From Pirellula sp. SH-Sr6A (GTDB lineage Bacteria > Planctomycetota > Planctomycetia > Pirellulales > Pirellulaceae), in NCBI RefSeq assembly GCF_001610875.1, contig NZ_CP011272.1:1655988-1719987 (forward strand): a DNA stretch of 64,000 nucleotides, in the 5' to 3' direction. The notes under the pieces are model-generated. The model was not told where the DNA came from and did not search any database. It saw only the letters and a program-made list of their open reading frames with translations. Below are positions 19,060-27,909 of the stretch, one piece after another. Within the stretch, counting starts at the first letter, position 1. Each line of letters starts with the position of its first letter. The translations under genes were made by a program, and so were the position numbers.

Positions 19060-19355
19060 GAGCGGTTTTTTGGCCAAAGGCCATATACACCTTAGCCTAG
19101 GGCAACGCCCTAGGTACACGTCCCGGCCCCGGTCTTTTGGCTGAAAGCCAACCACAACGGTACTACTTGCGTAAGGACCAACGGGCCAAGGACATGAATC
19201 CATTCGGAGATCGAACATACAGGGGATTTCCATTCGACGATATGTGCCATGGCGTGTAACGGATTTGTGCATGGCCTTCAGCCAAAAGAATCCGTCGAGA
19301 CGACGGCTCTACATTGGAAAACCGTCGGGACGACCGTTCGGCATTGCCGACCACC
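19060..19355. repeat. Composite hairpin module, copy ii
   Basis: The same three hairpins as copy i (GGCC-AAA-GGCC, CCTAGGGC-AAC-GCCCTAGG, GGCT-GAAA-GCC) at about 19073-19150. A partial reverse half (19258-19290) follows, then CCGTCGAGACGACGG and CCGTCGGGACGACCG hairpins. It sits in a convergent junction. Confidence 0.85.
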
Positions 19356-19357
19356 CC

Positions 19358-19478
19358 TCCATGCTCCTTGCTCCTTGCTCCATGCTCCATGCTCCATGCT
19401 CCTTGCTCCCTGCTCCCTGCTCCCTGCTCCTTGCTCCTTGCTCCTTGCTCCTTGCTCCTTGCTTCTTGCTCCTTGCTT
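19358..19478. repeat. Heptanucleotide tract 4
   Basis: About 17 tandem 7-mers, ATGCTCC, CTCCTTG and CTCCCTG variants. 19479-19759 has no convincing complete gene. A minus-strand frame entering the tract (see findings) begins MVSQQVRPLLSMALFANV and could be a gene remnant. Confidence 0.93.
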
Positions 19479-19759
19479 CGGCGACCGTGCGGTAAGTGGA
19501 TCCCGCAAACGCGATCGCGTTCATGACGCAAACGTTGGCGAAGAGAGCCATTGACAGGAGAGGCCGAACCTGCTGGGAAACCATATCACTCCAATTCGAG
19601 TGTCCCTCGCAACGAGGTCTGATCGCATGTTTTTCGCATCGCTGTCGAGAATGACACCCCATCCCAGTTAGAGAACAAAAAAGGGCCGGTCGGCATCCGG
19701 CACTCTTCGCCATGCGAAAAAGCCTTGCCAACCAGCCCGAAAGTGAACCGCGATGGTTC

Positions 19760-20089
19760 TCACCGACCCAACGCGCGTGTTGGTTGATCGCGTCTTTTCC
19801 ACGACGTGGAAACGACCACAATGACCAAACTTATTACCATTGCTTCCGCGATAGATACCAACATAAGATTCTTAAATCCATAACCTCCAATCCAGGCGAC
19901 AGGGTCCAAGATCCTTCTACTTAAATAGAACAAGAGCGCTCGAATCGAATTCGTGGGCTTCTTACCACTCGTACCCAACATGGCGAGATCACAGACTATT
20001 TCTGTTCCGAGGGCTAAGCAATTTACAAGCAATGCCGCAATGAGACTTACGCCGAAGAAAATCAAAACTCGCTTAAGAACTCTTATCAT
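19760..20089 (-). CDS. Small two-helix membrane protein, unknown function
   Basis: 109 residues not matching any family I know. Hydrophobic segments at about residues 7-34 (VLIFFGVSLIAALLVNCLAL) and 76-93 (LMLVSIAEAMVISLVIVVV) predict two transmembrane helices. Its ATG starts two bases after the stop of the large secreted protein and uses an AAGGG site inside that gene's end, so translation is coupled. GC is low here (about 40-47% in the lines counted) compared with roughly 53% upstream. Position and coupling suggest it works with the large protein, for example as an immunity or anchoring partner; that is inference. Confidence 0.6.
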   Translation of the reverse strand: MIRVLKRVLIFFGVSLIAALLVNCLALGTEIVCDLAMLGTSGKKPTNSIRALLFYLSRRILDPVAWIGGYGFKNLMLVSIAEAMVISLVIVVVSTSWKRRDQPTRALGR

Positions 20090-20091
20090 GA

Positions 20092-23000
20092 CTAACCCTT
20101 ATCGTTTGGATTTGATTCTGGGAAGCCGAAGTCCTGGGGCCTAACCATTAAGGCGTCAATCCCTACCCCAACCAGCTCATTAACAATTATTCCATGCACA
20201 GCGATACTGTTGCTGCGGTCAAGCGGATAGTTGTAGGAACTAGCTTCATCGCCGTCATTAAAACCGGGACTTCCGCCAATACCTCCGTGAGACGAATCGT
20301 AGACGTATGGAATTATCTGAGTCTGCAAATTATTAACAGCTGGGTATATTCGAGATTCATGAGCCATACGACTAAATCCGCGGTGATCATAATTCACGCC
20401 ATTGAAAACAGGGCCGATAACCACGACCTTTTTAATTCTATTCTGTACTATCGCTGCACTATCAGGTATCGAAGAAGCCATATCGACAGGATCCATGAGA
20501 AGAACGATGTCGACGGTTATTCCACGATTCGAAAGAGAATTCGCCACCCAGAGTGATATCATTGCACCACGACTGAATCCAAGTATGGCAATTCTCGGCT
20601 TCACGCTCTGCGAATTATAAATCGTTGTGATCTCAGCCAAAACGGTGTCATGTATTGCGTCAGAATCTCCTCCATGCCAGTCGTCGGGCCCATACTTGTA
20701 TATTTCGTGCCTAGCACTAACGTCCAATTCAACGAGGTTCCGCGTATGAGAATTCCATCGTTCCGGGTTTAAGAGAGTCTTTCCAAAAGGGCCTTCGAGC
20801 CATCCTCGGCTCCATGTACCATCAATGCCTACTAGAAGCACATTCTGGATTCGGGCCTTAACTATCACTTCGTCGAGCGCGACGGAGGACGAAGCACTTG
20901 CCTCAAGACTCCAAGAGATCTTATAGTCAGTTTCAACTTCTAGATCTGCATGTACAAAGACGACAGAAGGCCATTTTTTGATAAAATTCCACCTGTAAAT
21001 CTCTATTCGATTGTTATCCTCGGGTGCGGTTGTTTGTTGAGAGTCGAAAACTTTTTCCGTCATCTCTTCGTTTGCCCATATCGTGAGACCCGCTGGAACA
21101 GTAAGTTTGGCTATGTGGCCTTGTTCAACAAGTTGATGGACTAATCCGTTCGCATCCAAAACCATTGGGGTGGCTTTGTTTGCTTTGATGGTCAAGATCT
21201 TGCCCTGACCGGTTACGTTCTCGATGGCGTCTTCGGTCGAGGTGCGATCGACGATGTTGTTATTGTCGCTATCGATATCCAAATCGAGGACTGGGTCGAG
21301 TGGGTCGGTCGCGTTGACCAGGATAGAGTCATAAGTCCCTGAGAACTGGAAGGTGGAGTCGTGCCATCTCATCGCGATCGTCGTCTGGCCTTCCGCGATG
21401 CTCTCCACCCAAAGCTTGGTTGGATTGGAAATCCCGTTGAATGGGATCATGGTAAGCTCCGGTTTCACCTCGGAGTCTGTACCTCCAGTCGGTGTGGACT
21501 TATCCTGCTTGAACCAAACGCGAACCCGCGTGTTGTCAAAAGAAAGGGTGTAGTACCCCGTCTGCTGTGCTGTCATCTCTCCTCCTTTAGCAAGGAGTTC
21601 GAGCTTGTGAAGATCTGGATCATTGAATCCGGAATCGAATTGGTCCTCCACCGAGTTCGCGTTGTCATCGTCGTTATTGACAATGAGCTGAAGACCAGGA
21701 TTGTCCTCTTTCGCTTCCGTCAGTCGGTTCGACGCCGCATCGAAGGCATCTAGATCCATCGTGCCCAGCTCGAGGCTCGCTTGAACGGAATCACCGAGTT
21801 GGGTGATGACAGTGTATTTCAAACTATCGGAGCCTTCTGCATCCTCATCCGGTGTGTATCGGATTTTCCCACCTTCGACGACCGCAGTTCCCTCGTCGGG
21901 AGGATCGTTAATGACTAGCTTGGGAGCCGCATTGAACTTAAGCAGCCCATCACCCGCGATCGATTGCGATTGAGAAAATCCGTTGAAGTTGGGAAGAGCT
22001 AACTGGAAAGACCAATCGTGGGTGACGAACATCCCCGTCCCTTTGCCCAGCGTAGCAACCTCAGAATCCTCTTCGATCACGACTCCACCGATGAAGTAAA
22101 CGTTATCGATCGTTGTGACACCAAACGAATTGCTGATTTGGATTTTACCACCTCCCCACCAAGCCCATCGCATTGTTGTCGAGGCCGGAATCTCTTCTCC
22201 ATCCGAGATGCCGTCGGCTATCGCGGAGCAACCACCGTTAGGGTAATACGATCGCAATCCTAAATCATCACGAAACTCAAACCCAGTAATGGTGACGGTG
22301 GAGACTGCCTCTTTCTCACGCGTGGTAAACGTCGAACTTCCCTGAATATTTTCAAACCAGTAGAACGTGTCGTCGGGATCGCCATTGATGGATGAGAACG
22401 TGTAACCACTGTTCCCGCTGACTTGAACGGACGTTGTGTGATCAAAGCTCTCGCTCATATGAACCGTGTCATTGGCCAGAATCGGAATCGTCGAGATTTC
22501 CGATTTTGGTCTCAACAAAAAGTCGTTAACGGCCTTTAGACCAACACCATCGTCGTTGTCCGCATCGGCGTCACCGCACCACGAGTCACGAGATAATCCA
22601 GTCGTGGGAGGGACAGGAGCAGGTGGTGGAGGTGGCGGGGGCGCAGCCGGTGGTTCGGCAGAGTCGCCGCCACCTGTACTTCCACCTGTACTTCCACCTG
22701 TGCTGCCTCCTGTGCTGCCTCCTGTGCTGGTGTCACTGCTTGAGTTGGAGCCTCCCCCCGAGCCATAGTCAGGGTAACTACCCGATCCGGCGTCGGGCGT
22801 GCTCCCAGAGCCGGAATCGGGGTAGTCACCGAGACCATAGTCGGGGTAGTTGTCAGATCCGGAGTCGGGCGTGCCTCCGGTTCCGGAGTCGGGATAGTCG
22901 CCTAAACCGTAGTCAGGATAACTCCCCGATCCCGAGTCCGATCCCGAGTCCGAGGAACCTCCAGTACCAGAGTCTGGATACTCTCCAAGGCCATAGTCGG

Positions 23001-23646
23001 GGTAACTACCTGTTCCGGAATCCGAGGAATCTCCGGTTCCAGAGTCGGGGTAATCGCCGAGTCCGTAGTCAGGGTAGCTTCCTGATCCAGAGCCCGAGGA
23101 GTCCCCAGTACCAGAGTCTGGATAGTCACCGAGACCATAGTCGGGATAGCTACCATAGTCGGGGTAACTACCAAGGCCATAGTCGGGGTAGAGACCACGC
23201 GACGTATCTTGCAGTTGGGGCGTGCTCAGCTCGCTGGCTGAAGAGTTCAACGCCTCCGATACCGAGTGGACGACTGCCGTCCAATCCGAGTAATCAAAAG
23301 AGGTGTCACCATTGACATCAAAGTAATAGGACGACTCGAAACGATAAGCATTCGAGTCTCCCGTTCCATACAGATACTCCAATCCGTTGGCCACCAAGAG
23401 CGCGTCGGAGACGGCAATCGTTCCGTCGCCGTCGACGTCGCTCGCTAGGTTCGCGTTCTGTTCCCAAACCATTCCTGGCAAGGTATCCGCGGCCATCACG
23501 ACACGGGGCTCGAAAGATTCCAACTTAGGACGCCGAGAAGCCGCAAGCTCTCGGTGATGCGTTCGCTTTGACTGGATGAAGAAACATTTGATGGTGCGCA
23601 CTGTCCAGGCGCAAACGACCATCCACAGACCACGAAAACGGGGCAT
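20092..23646 (-). CDS. Large secreted multidomain protein: dockerin-like, Tyr/Asp/Gly repeats, Ig-like, DUF2235-like hydrolase end
   Basis: 1184 residues. Residues 41-54 (KLESFEPRVVMAAD) match the N-terminal LE.R..L.AD pattern of planctomycete secreted proteins. Residues 69-130 have paired DxDGDG and DVNGDTSFDYSDW calcium loops of dockerin type. Residues ~150-300 repeat a 23-24-residue YPDYGLGDYPDSG unit, followed by Gly/Ser and poly-Pro linkers. A cadherin/Ig-like segment with VEGGKIRYTPDEDAEGSD follows. The last ~260 residues look like an alpha/beta hydrolase: VGIDGTW, then a GFSRGA nucleophile elbow near residue 1024, as in DUF2235 phospholipases. The GC drop begins near 21.15 kb and continues through the coupled downstream gene. 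Enzymatic activity is inference. Confidence 0.75.
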   Translation of the reverse strand: MPRFRGLWMVVCAWTVRTIKCFFIQSKRTHHRELAASRRPKLESFEPRVVMAADTLPGMVWEQNANLASDVDGDGTIAVSDALLVANGLEYLYGTGDSNAYRFESSYYFDVNGDTSFDYSDWTAVVHSVSEALNSSASELSTPQLQDTSRGLYPDYGLGSYPDYGSYPDYGLGDYPDSGTGDSSGSGSGSYPDYGLGDYPDSGTGDSSDSGTGSYPDYGLGEYPDSGTGGSSDSGSDSGSGSYPDYGLGDYPDSGTGGTPDSGSDNYPDYGLGDYPDSGSGSTPDAGSGSYPDYGSGGGSNSSSDTSTGGSTGGSTGGSTGGSTGGGDSAEPPAAPPPPPPPAPVPPTTGLSRDSWCGDADADNDDGVGLKAVNDFLLRPKSEISTIPILANDTVHMSESFDHTTSVQVSGNSGYTFSSINGDPDDTFYWFENIQGSSTFTTREKEAVSTVTITGFEFRDDLGLRSYYPNGGCSAIADGISDGEEIPASTTMRWAWWGGGKIQISNSFGVTTIDNVYFIGGVVIEEDSEVATLGKGTGMFVTHDWSFQLALPNFNGFSQSQSIAGDGLLKFNAAPKLVINDPPDEGTAVVEGGKIRYTPDEDAEGSDSLKYTVITQLGDSVQASLELGTMDLDAFDAASNRLTEAKEDNPGLQLIVNNDDDNANSVEDQFDSGFNDPDLHKLELLAKGGEMTAQQTGYYTLSFDNTRVRVWFKQDKSTPTGGTDSEVKPELTMIPFNGISNPTKLWVESIAEGQTTIAMRWHDSTFQFSGTYDSILVNATDPLDPVLDLDIDSDNNNIVDRTSTEDAIENVTGQGKILTIKANKATPMVLDANGLVHQLVEQGHIAKLTVPAGLTIWANEEMTEKVFDSQQTTAPEDNNRIEIYRWNFIKKWPSVVFVHADLEVETDYKISWSLEASASSSVALDEVIVKARIQNVLLVGIDGTWSRGWLEGPFGKTLLNPERWNSHTRNLVELDVSARHEIYKYGPDDWHGGDSDAIHDTVLAEITTIYNSQSVKPRIAILGFSRGAMISLWVANSLSNRGITVDIVLLMDPVDMASSIPDSAAIVQNRIKKVVVIGPVFNGVNYDHRGFSRMAHESRIYPAVNNLQTQIIPYVYDSSHGGIGGSPGFNDGDEASSYNYPLDRSNSIAVHGIIVNELVGVGIDALMVRPQDFGFPESNPNDKG

Positions 23647-23911
23647 GATTCGTACTCGCTGCTATAGGTGAAGAAGGGGCGTAAGGGCGTGAGTAATACT
23701 CACAGCGATAACATGAAATTATCGATGGATGAAAGGAACGCAAGAAATTGGCGCGGAAATTTTTGAAGAATTTAAGAAGCCTTGTCCGGCCGTAAACGAA
23801 CCCCAACGGCCAGAACAAGAACTTCGCTGCAAAGAACAAGGGAATACGCTGCAAAGAACAAGGAATTCCGCTAGGCAAGCGTTCTTTGCAAACTTTCGAT
23901 CTTACTCGTGC

Positions 23912-24443
23912 AGGAACGGTCGAGGACGACCATTTCGATCTGTTGTCCTCAACAGATCTGCATCGCCTAACGCATCACGCAAGGTAAGTATCTCTCCAAG
24001 ACAGCCTGCGGGACTTTCCAAGACTGCCTACGGGAGAGGTAGCTTAGTCGATAGTAGGGTGGTACTCGGTGCTGGAACGGTCGAGGACGAGCCGTTCGAC
24101 ATTGTCGATCTGTTGTCCTCAACAGATCTAGAGCGCCTAACGCATCACGCCAGTTAGGAAGCTCTCCCAGACAGCCTGCGGGACTTGCCAAGTCAGCGTG
24201 AGGGAGACGTGACTTGGCCGATAGTAGGGTGGTACTCGGCGCAGGAACGGTCGAGGACGAGCCGTTCGACATTGTTGATCTGTTGTCCTCAACAGATCTG
24301 GATCGCCTAACGCATCGCGCAAGATAAGTATCTCTCCAAGACAGCCTGCGGGACTTTCCAAGACAGCGTACGGGAGAGTTGGTCTGGCCGATGGCATGGT
24401 GGTACTCGGTGTAGGAACGGTCGGGGACGAGCCGTTCGACAAT
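23912..24443 (-). repeat. REP-like array 3, upstream of the RAYT (4 A, 3 B hairpins)
   Basis: Same orientation as array 1, with units of about 165-170 bp that keep the internal 22-bp piece. The last A hairpin ends about 70 bp before the transposase start. 23647-23911, between the secreted-protein start and the array, shows two copies of a GCAAAGAACAAGG-type short repeat and no gene. Confidence 0.95.
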
Positions 24444-24513
24444 TTCTTGGGAAACTTCCCAAATAGCGTAGCATGACTCGATCAGGAGCGATCCAAGCTC
24501 TATCATTTGAGGT

Positions 24514-25224
24514 ATGCCCGAACCCCAAAAAACGCCTAATGTCTTTAACGCACTGGATCGCGACGCGCCCATTGATATATCGTCGCGAAATTTACCGCAT
24601 TGGTATCAAGCGGGAGCGGCAACCTTCGTAACTTTTCGAACAGCCGACTCGCTTCCGAAGCAGGCCATTGATCGAATGGTTGCGGAACTGACAGAATGGC
24701 TAGCTGCTCGAAATCTTCCGCTCCATATCGCTAGCGCATGTCTTCACAACCAGGGCGTTGCATACCGCAACGGTCTAAGCCAACTTGACAGGAAGCAGCA
24801 ACGTTTATTTCAAAAGGTTGTAAGCGACTGGATGCACCGTTCTCTGGACGAATGCTATGGCGATTGTTTGCTCCGATCTCCTGAGCTCTCAGTAATCGTC
24901 GCGGATGCAATTCGATATTTTAATGGAGTGCGATACGATTTGGATAGCTTTGTGGTCATGCCGAATCATGTTCATGTGCTCGTTCAGTTTCGTAAAGAAT
25001 TTGATTTGCAAGTGATTGGTTCGAGTTGGATGCGTTACACCGCTAGATTGATCAATCAGAAACTTGGTCGAAGGGGGATCTTTTGGAAGCCAGAGCCGTT
25101 CGATCATTTGATTCGTAGTCCGGAGCATCTTGCGCACTTCCGGAGTTACATTCGAGAGAACCCTCGCAAAGCAAATCTTCCAACCCGAGACTTCTTGTAT
25201 TGGAATAGGGCGGAGTTGGGGTAG
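24514..25224 (+). CDS. REP-associated tyrosine transposase (RAYT, Y1/IS200-like)
   Basis: 236-residue HUH-family single-strand nuclease. Seen: LPHWYQAGAATFVTFRT at the start, the HUH pair His152/His154 in VVMPNHVHVLV, and the C-terminal block WKPEPFDHLIRSPEHLAHF plus RSYIRENPRKANL. Tyr212 there aligns with the catalytic Tyr115 of E. coli TnpA-REP (YafM, from memory), so the active site appears intact. Family knowledge: RAYTs are single-copy genes flanked by the hairpin repeats they process. Here arrays 3 and 4 lie on both sides, with further arrays at 8.7 and 13.7 kb. No terminal insertion-sequence ends are seen, so it is probably domesticated rather than a mobile IS. Confidence 0.92.
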   Translation: MPEPQKTPNVFNALDRDAPIDISSRNLPHWYQAGAATFVTFRTADSLPKQAIDRMVAELTEWLAARNLPLHIASACLHNQGVAYRNGLSQLDRKQQRLFQKVVSDWMHRSLDECYGDCLLRSPELSVIVADAIRYFNGVRYDLDSFVVMPNHVHVLVQFRKEFDLQVIGSSWMRYTARLINQKLGRRGIFWKPEPFDHLIRSPEHLAHFRSYIRENPRKANLPTRDFLYWNRAELG

Positions 25225-25315
25225 GTAGTTTTGCGTTAAGCTGTCGTCCTCTGTCTAGTGGTCGTCCTCGACAACTTCTGCACGCGTAGCCAATAGGATG
25301 GTGGTACTCGGCGCT

Positions 25316-25729
25316 GGAACGGTCGAGGACGAGCCGTTCGACAATGTCGATCTGTTGTCCTCAACAGATCTGCATCGCCTAACGCATCTCGGAAGGTAAG
25401 AAACTCTCCAAGACTGCGTTAGGGAATTTCCCAGGCAGCGTGAGGGAGACGTGGCTTAGCCGATAGTAGGATGGTACTCGGTGCAGGAACGGTCGAGGAC
25501 GAGCCGTTCGACATTGTCGATCTGTTGTCCTCAACAGATCTGGAGCGCCTAACGCATGGCGCAACGTAAGTATCTTTCCAAGACCGCGTGCGGGACTTTC
25601 CAAGACCGCGTGCGGGACTTTCCAAGACTGCGTACGGGACTCTCCACGACAACGTGAGGGAGACGTGGTCTGGTCGATGGTATGGCGGTACTCGGCGCAG
25701 GAACGGTCGAGGACGAGCCGTTCGACAAT
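25316..25729 (-). repeat. REP-like array 4, downstream of the RAYT (3 A, 2 B hairpins)
   Basis: Same orientation as arrays 1 and 3. The second interval contains three to four tandem copies of the 22-bp piece (CGGGACTTTCCAAGACCGCG core) at about 25571-25650, more than in any other unit. Degenerate GTCGTCCTCGAC sequence extends back to about 25236. 25730-25830 has no gene. Confidence 0.95.
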
Positions 25730-25830
25730 GCGGCAATTTGGGTAGGTGAGTTTCGTGGAGTCGAGTATGCTTTCCGGCGACTCCTCCCCCGCCCCTAGGT
25801 GGACTGCGACTTTGCTAATCGGACACGAGA

Positions 25831-26796
25831 ATGAGTGGAACCAACCCAAACAACCTTCATGAGAAAAGACCTCCCGCACTCTTCATCGCCGGAGGGCTTG
25901 GCATTATCTATCTCGTCTGGGGTTCCACCTATTTGGCAATCAAAGTCGCGGTCGATACTCTGCCACCTTTCTTGATGGCAGGAGCAAGATTCCTTGTCGC
26001 GGGCGCAGTGATGGCTGTCATCCTTCTCGCGTTCGGCCGACTCCGCGCTACAGGTCGACAATGGCTGTGGAATGCTTGGGTTGGTCTTTTCATGATGGTG
26101 GGTGGAAACGGTTTGGTTTCGTGGGCGGAACAGACGATTCCCTCAGGCATCGCAACGTTGATCGTCGCGTTCAATCCCTTGATGATGGTCACTGCCGAAT
26201 GGGTGATTTGGGGCCGAACGAAAGGGAAGCTCGGCGCCAGTCCGAACCGAACTGTTTTCGCAGGACTTGCCATGGGATGCGCAGGCCTAGCCATGTTAGT
26301 AGCCCCGAGTTTGCAAGGAACCGGTTCTGCCAGCTACGACCTGTTACGCGTCGGGGCGATCGTCCTAGCCTGTCTGACTTGGACAATAGGTTCCATGATG
26401 ACTCGCTACGGAGGCAATCCGACGGATCCCTTTACAGGAGCTGCCATTCAAATGCTTTGCGGGGGATTGTGGCTCATCGCGTTTGGTGCATTGCTCGGAG
26501 AGACGAAGGAAGTGCAATGGACTCAATTTAGCCGCGAATCGATTTTCGCTTGGTGGTATCTGGTTATCGCCGGATCGCTCGTCGCATTCACCACCTTTGT
26601 ATGGTTAATGAAGCACGCCTCACCAACACTGATATCAACCTACGCGTATGTAAACCCTGTCGTCGCTGTCTTCTTAGGCTGGCTCGTCCTGAACGAACGT
26701 ATCGACAATTGGACGATCGTTTCGGCGGCGGTCATCGTCTTGGGAGTCGCGACAATCACGTGGGGGAAAAGGCCTCGAGTAGTAAGTAGTAAGTAG
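25831..26796 (+). CDS. EamA/DMT-superfamily transporter (YedA/RhaT-like)
   Basis: 321-residue integral membrane transporter with about ten hydrophobic helices in two EamA halves. The first begins IIYLVWGSTYLAIKVAVDTLPPFLMAGARFL, a signature of YedA-like members; the second ends with PVVAVFLGWLVLNERI. Substrate unknown; relatives export amino acids or other small metabolites. The last five codons (VVSSK) and the stop lie inside a GTAGTAA 7-mer tract, so repeat expansion has supplied the C-terminus. Confidence 0.9.
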   Translation: MSGTNPNNLHEKRPPALFIAGGLGIIYLVWGSTYLAIKVAVDTLPPFLMAGARFLVAGAVMAVILLAFGRLRATGRQWLWNAWVGLFMMVGGNGLVSWAEQTIPSGIATLIVAFNPLMMVTAEWVIWGRTKGKLGASPNRTVFAGLAMGCAGLAMLVAPSLQGTGSASYDLLRVGAIVLACLTWTIGSMMTRYGGNPTDPFTGAAIQMLCGGLWLIAFGALLGETKEVQWTQFSRESIFAWWYLVIAGSLVAFTTFVWLMKHASPTLISTYAYVNPVVAVFLGWLVLNERIDNWTIVSAAVIVLGVATITWGKRPRVVSSK

Positions 26797-26852
26797 TAAG
26801 TAGTAAGTAGTAAGGAGCGAGTAGCGAGGGGCGAGGGGCGAGGGGCGAGGGG
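26778..26852. repeat. Heptanucleotide tract 5, overlapping the EamA stop codon
   Basis: Tandem GTAGTAA (four to five copies), then GGAGCGA/GTAGCGA and GGGGCGA. The tract starts inside the coding sequence and provides the TAG stop. It lies in a convergent junction with the PAS-AraC gene. Confidence 0.94.
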
Positions 26853-26939
26853 AACAGGAACAATCGGAACAATCAGGACATACGTGGGGCGGTTTCGATC
26901 AAAATGCCACCGGTGCACGGCGAAGTTCGTTCGACAGGA

Positions 26940-27689
26940 TCATCGAAAGGCGTTGCGATAGTGGCTGGGACTGATGCCGGTGGCGGCGGAGAATTGCCGG
27001 CTAAAGGCGGCTTGATCGTAGAACCCACATTCCACGGCAATCACCGCAAGTGGCTTATCGGTATGAATCAACCGCGTGGCCGCTTGCTCCACTCGGGTCT
27101 TGGTTAGCAGTCCACGGGGGGACAAACCGACGATGCTACGCACTTTGCGCTCGAGTTGGCTCCAGCTATAGCCCGATCGAGCTACGAGCTCTTCAATCCG
27201 CAGGGGTTGGGCGAAGTCGCGATGGATCGTGTTGACGATATCCGCAACGGGCCCCAAGTCGCTTTTTGTCTCCGCCAAATCCCGAGAGATACCTGCCAGT
27301 GCGATGACTTTTCCTTCCCCGTCCAACACCGGGGTTTTCTGTGAAATGAACCATCCCATTCCACCGTCGGGCTGGGTAATCAGTTCGATGCGATCGCGAA
27401 TGGTGATCCCCTTTTCCAAGACTTCATCGTCTTGCTGCTCGTATCCGGCCGCCAAGATCGCTGGGAAAACCTCTTTGGCAGATTTCCCAACCAGTTGCTC
27501 AGTCCTCCAGCCGCCAGCACGCCTCGCAAAGGCCTCGTTGACGATGACGTAACAACGCGATCTGTTTTTGATGCAGAACAGGACATCGGTAAGGGTTCCA
27601 AATAGCGTCTCGGCAATAGCAAGACCGGGCGCTTGCTGGAGCAGCCATTCGCGGCCTTGCAGATTCCCCGCAGGAGGCTTTTTTTTCAT
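26940..27689 (-). CDS. PAS-domain AraC-family transcriptional regulator
   Basis: 249 residues from ATG 27689. Residues ~25-140 are a PAS fold (DVLFCIKNRSRCYVIVNEAFARRAG, then the PAC-like WFISQKTPVLDGEGKVIALAGISRDL). Residues ~155-245 are an AraC-type double helix-turn-helix (IEELVARSGYSWSQLERKVRSIVG and IAVECGFYDQAAFSRQFSAATG). The open frame extends 38 codons further upstream without family sequence. It is divergent from putA with 220 bp between, so regulation of proline catabolism is an attractive but untested inference. The PAS domain would bind a ligand or cofactor; which one is unknown. Confidence 0.88.
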   Translation of the reverse strand: MKKKPPAGNLQGREWLLQQAPGLAIAETLFGTLTDVLFCIKNRSRCYVIVNEAFARRAGGWRTEQLVGKSAKEVFPAILAAGYEQQDDEVLEKGITIRDRIELITQPDGGMGWFISQKTPVLDGEGKVIALAGISRDLAETKSDLGPVADIVNTIHRDFAQPLRIEELVARSGYSWSQLERKVRSIVGLSPRGLLTKTRVEQAATRLIHTDKPLAVIAVECGFYDQAAFSRQFSAATGISPSHYRNAFR

Positions 27690-27909
27690 GGTTATCCAGT
27701 GAGGACGTGCGGAGCGGGTTGGTAACCCAGACAGCGACCGATGGTCACGGGTGGGTCGTCTGGGACGTGTTCCGATTTTGTATTTTTTCGGCACAAGACT
27801 CAAACAAATTTACCACGACTGGAGAGGGCTGGAGGGATAGAATTTTCCGGCAATAGCATCTTGTCTTGTTTCGGGAAATCGAATCGGTCTCGCGAAGGAG
27901 TCTGGCATC

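Noticed and set aside
22623-23315. Ser/Arg-rich 230-codon plus-strand frame
   Set aside because: Antisense of the Tyr/Asp/Gly repeats; composition is explained by the repeat.
24443-25316. RAYT as part of a classical insertion sequence
   Set aside because: No terminal ends, target-site duplication or second gene could be seen. Array hairpins, not IS ends, form the borders.
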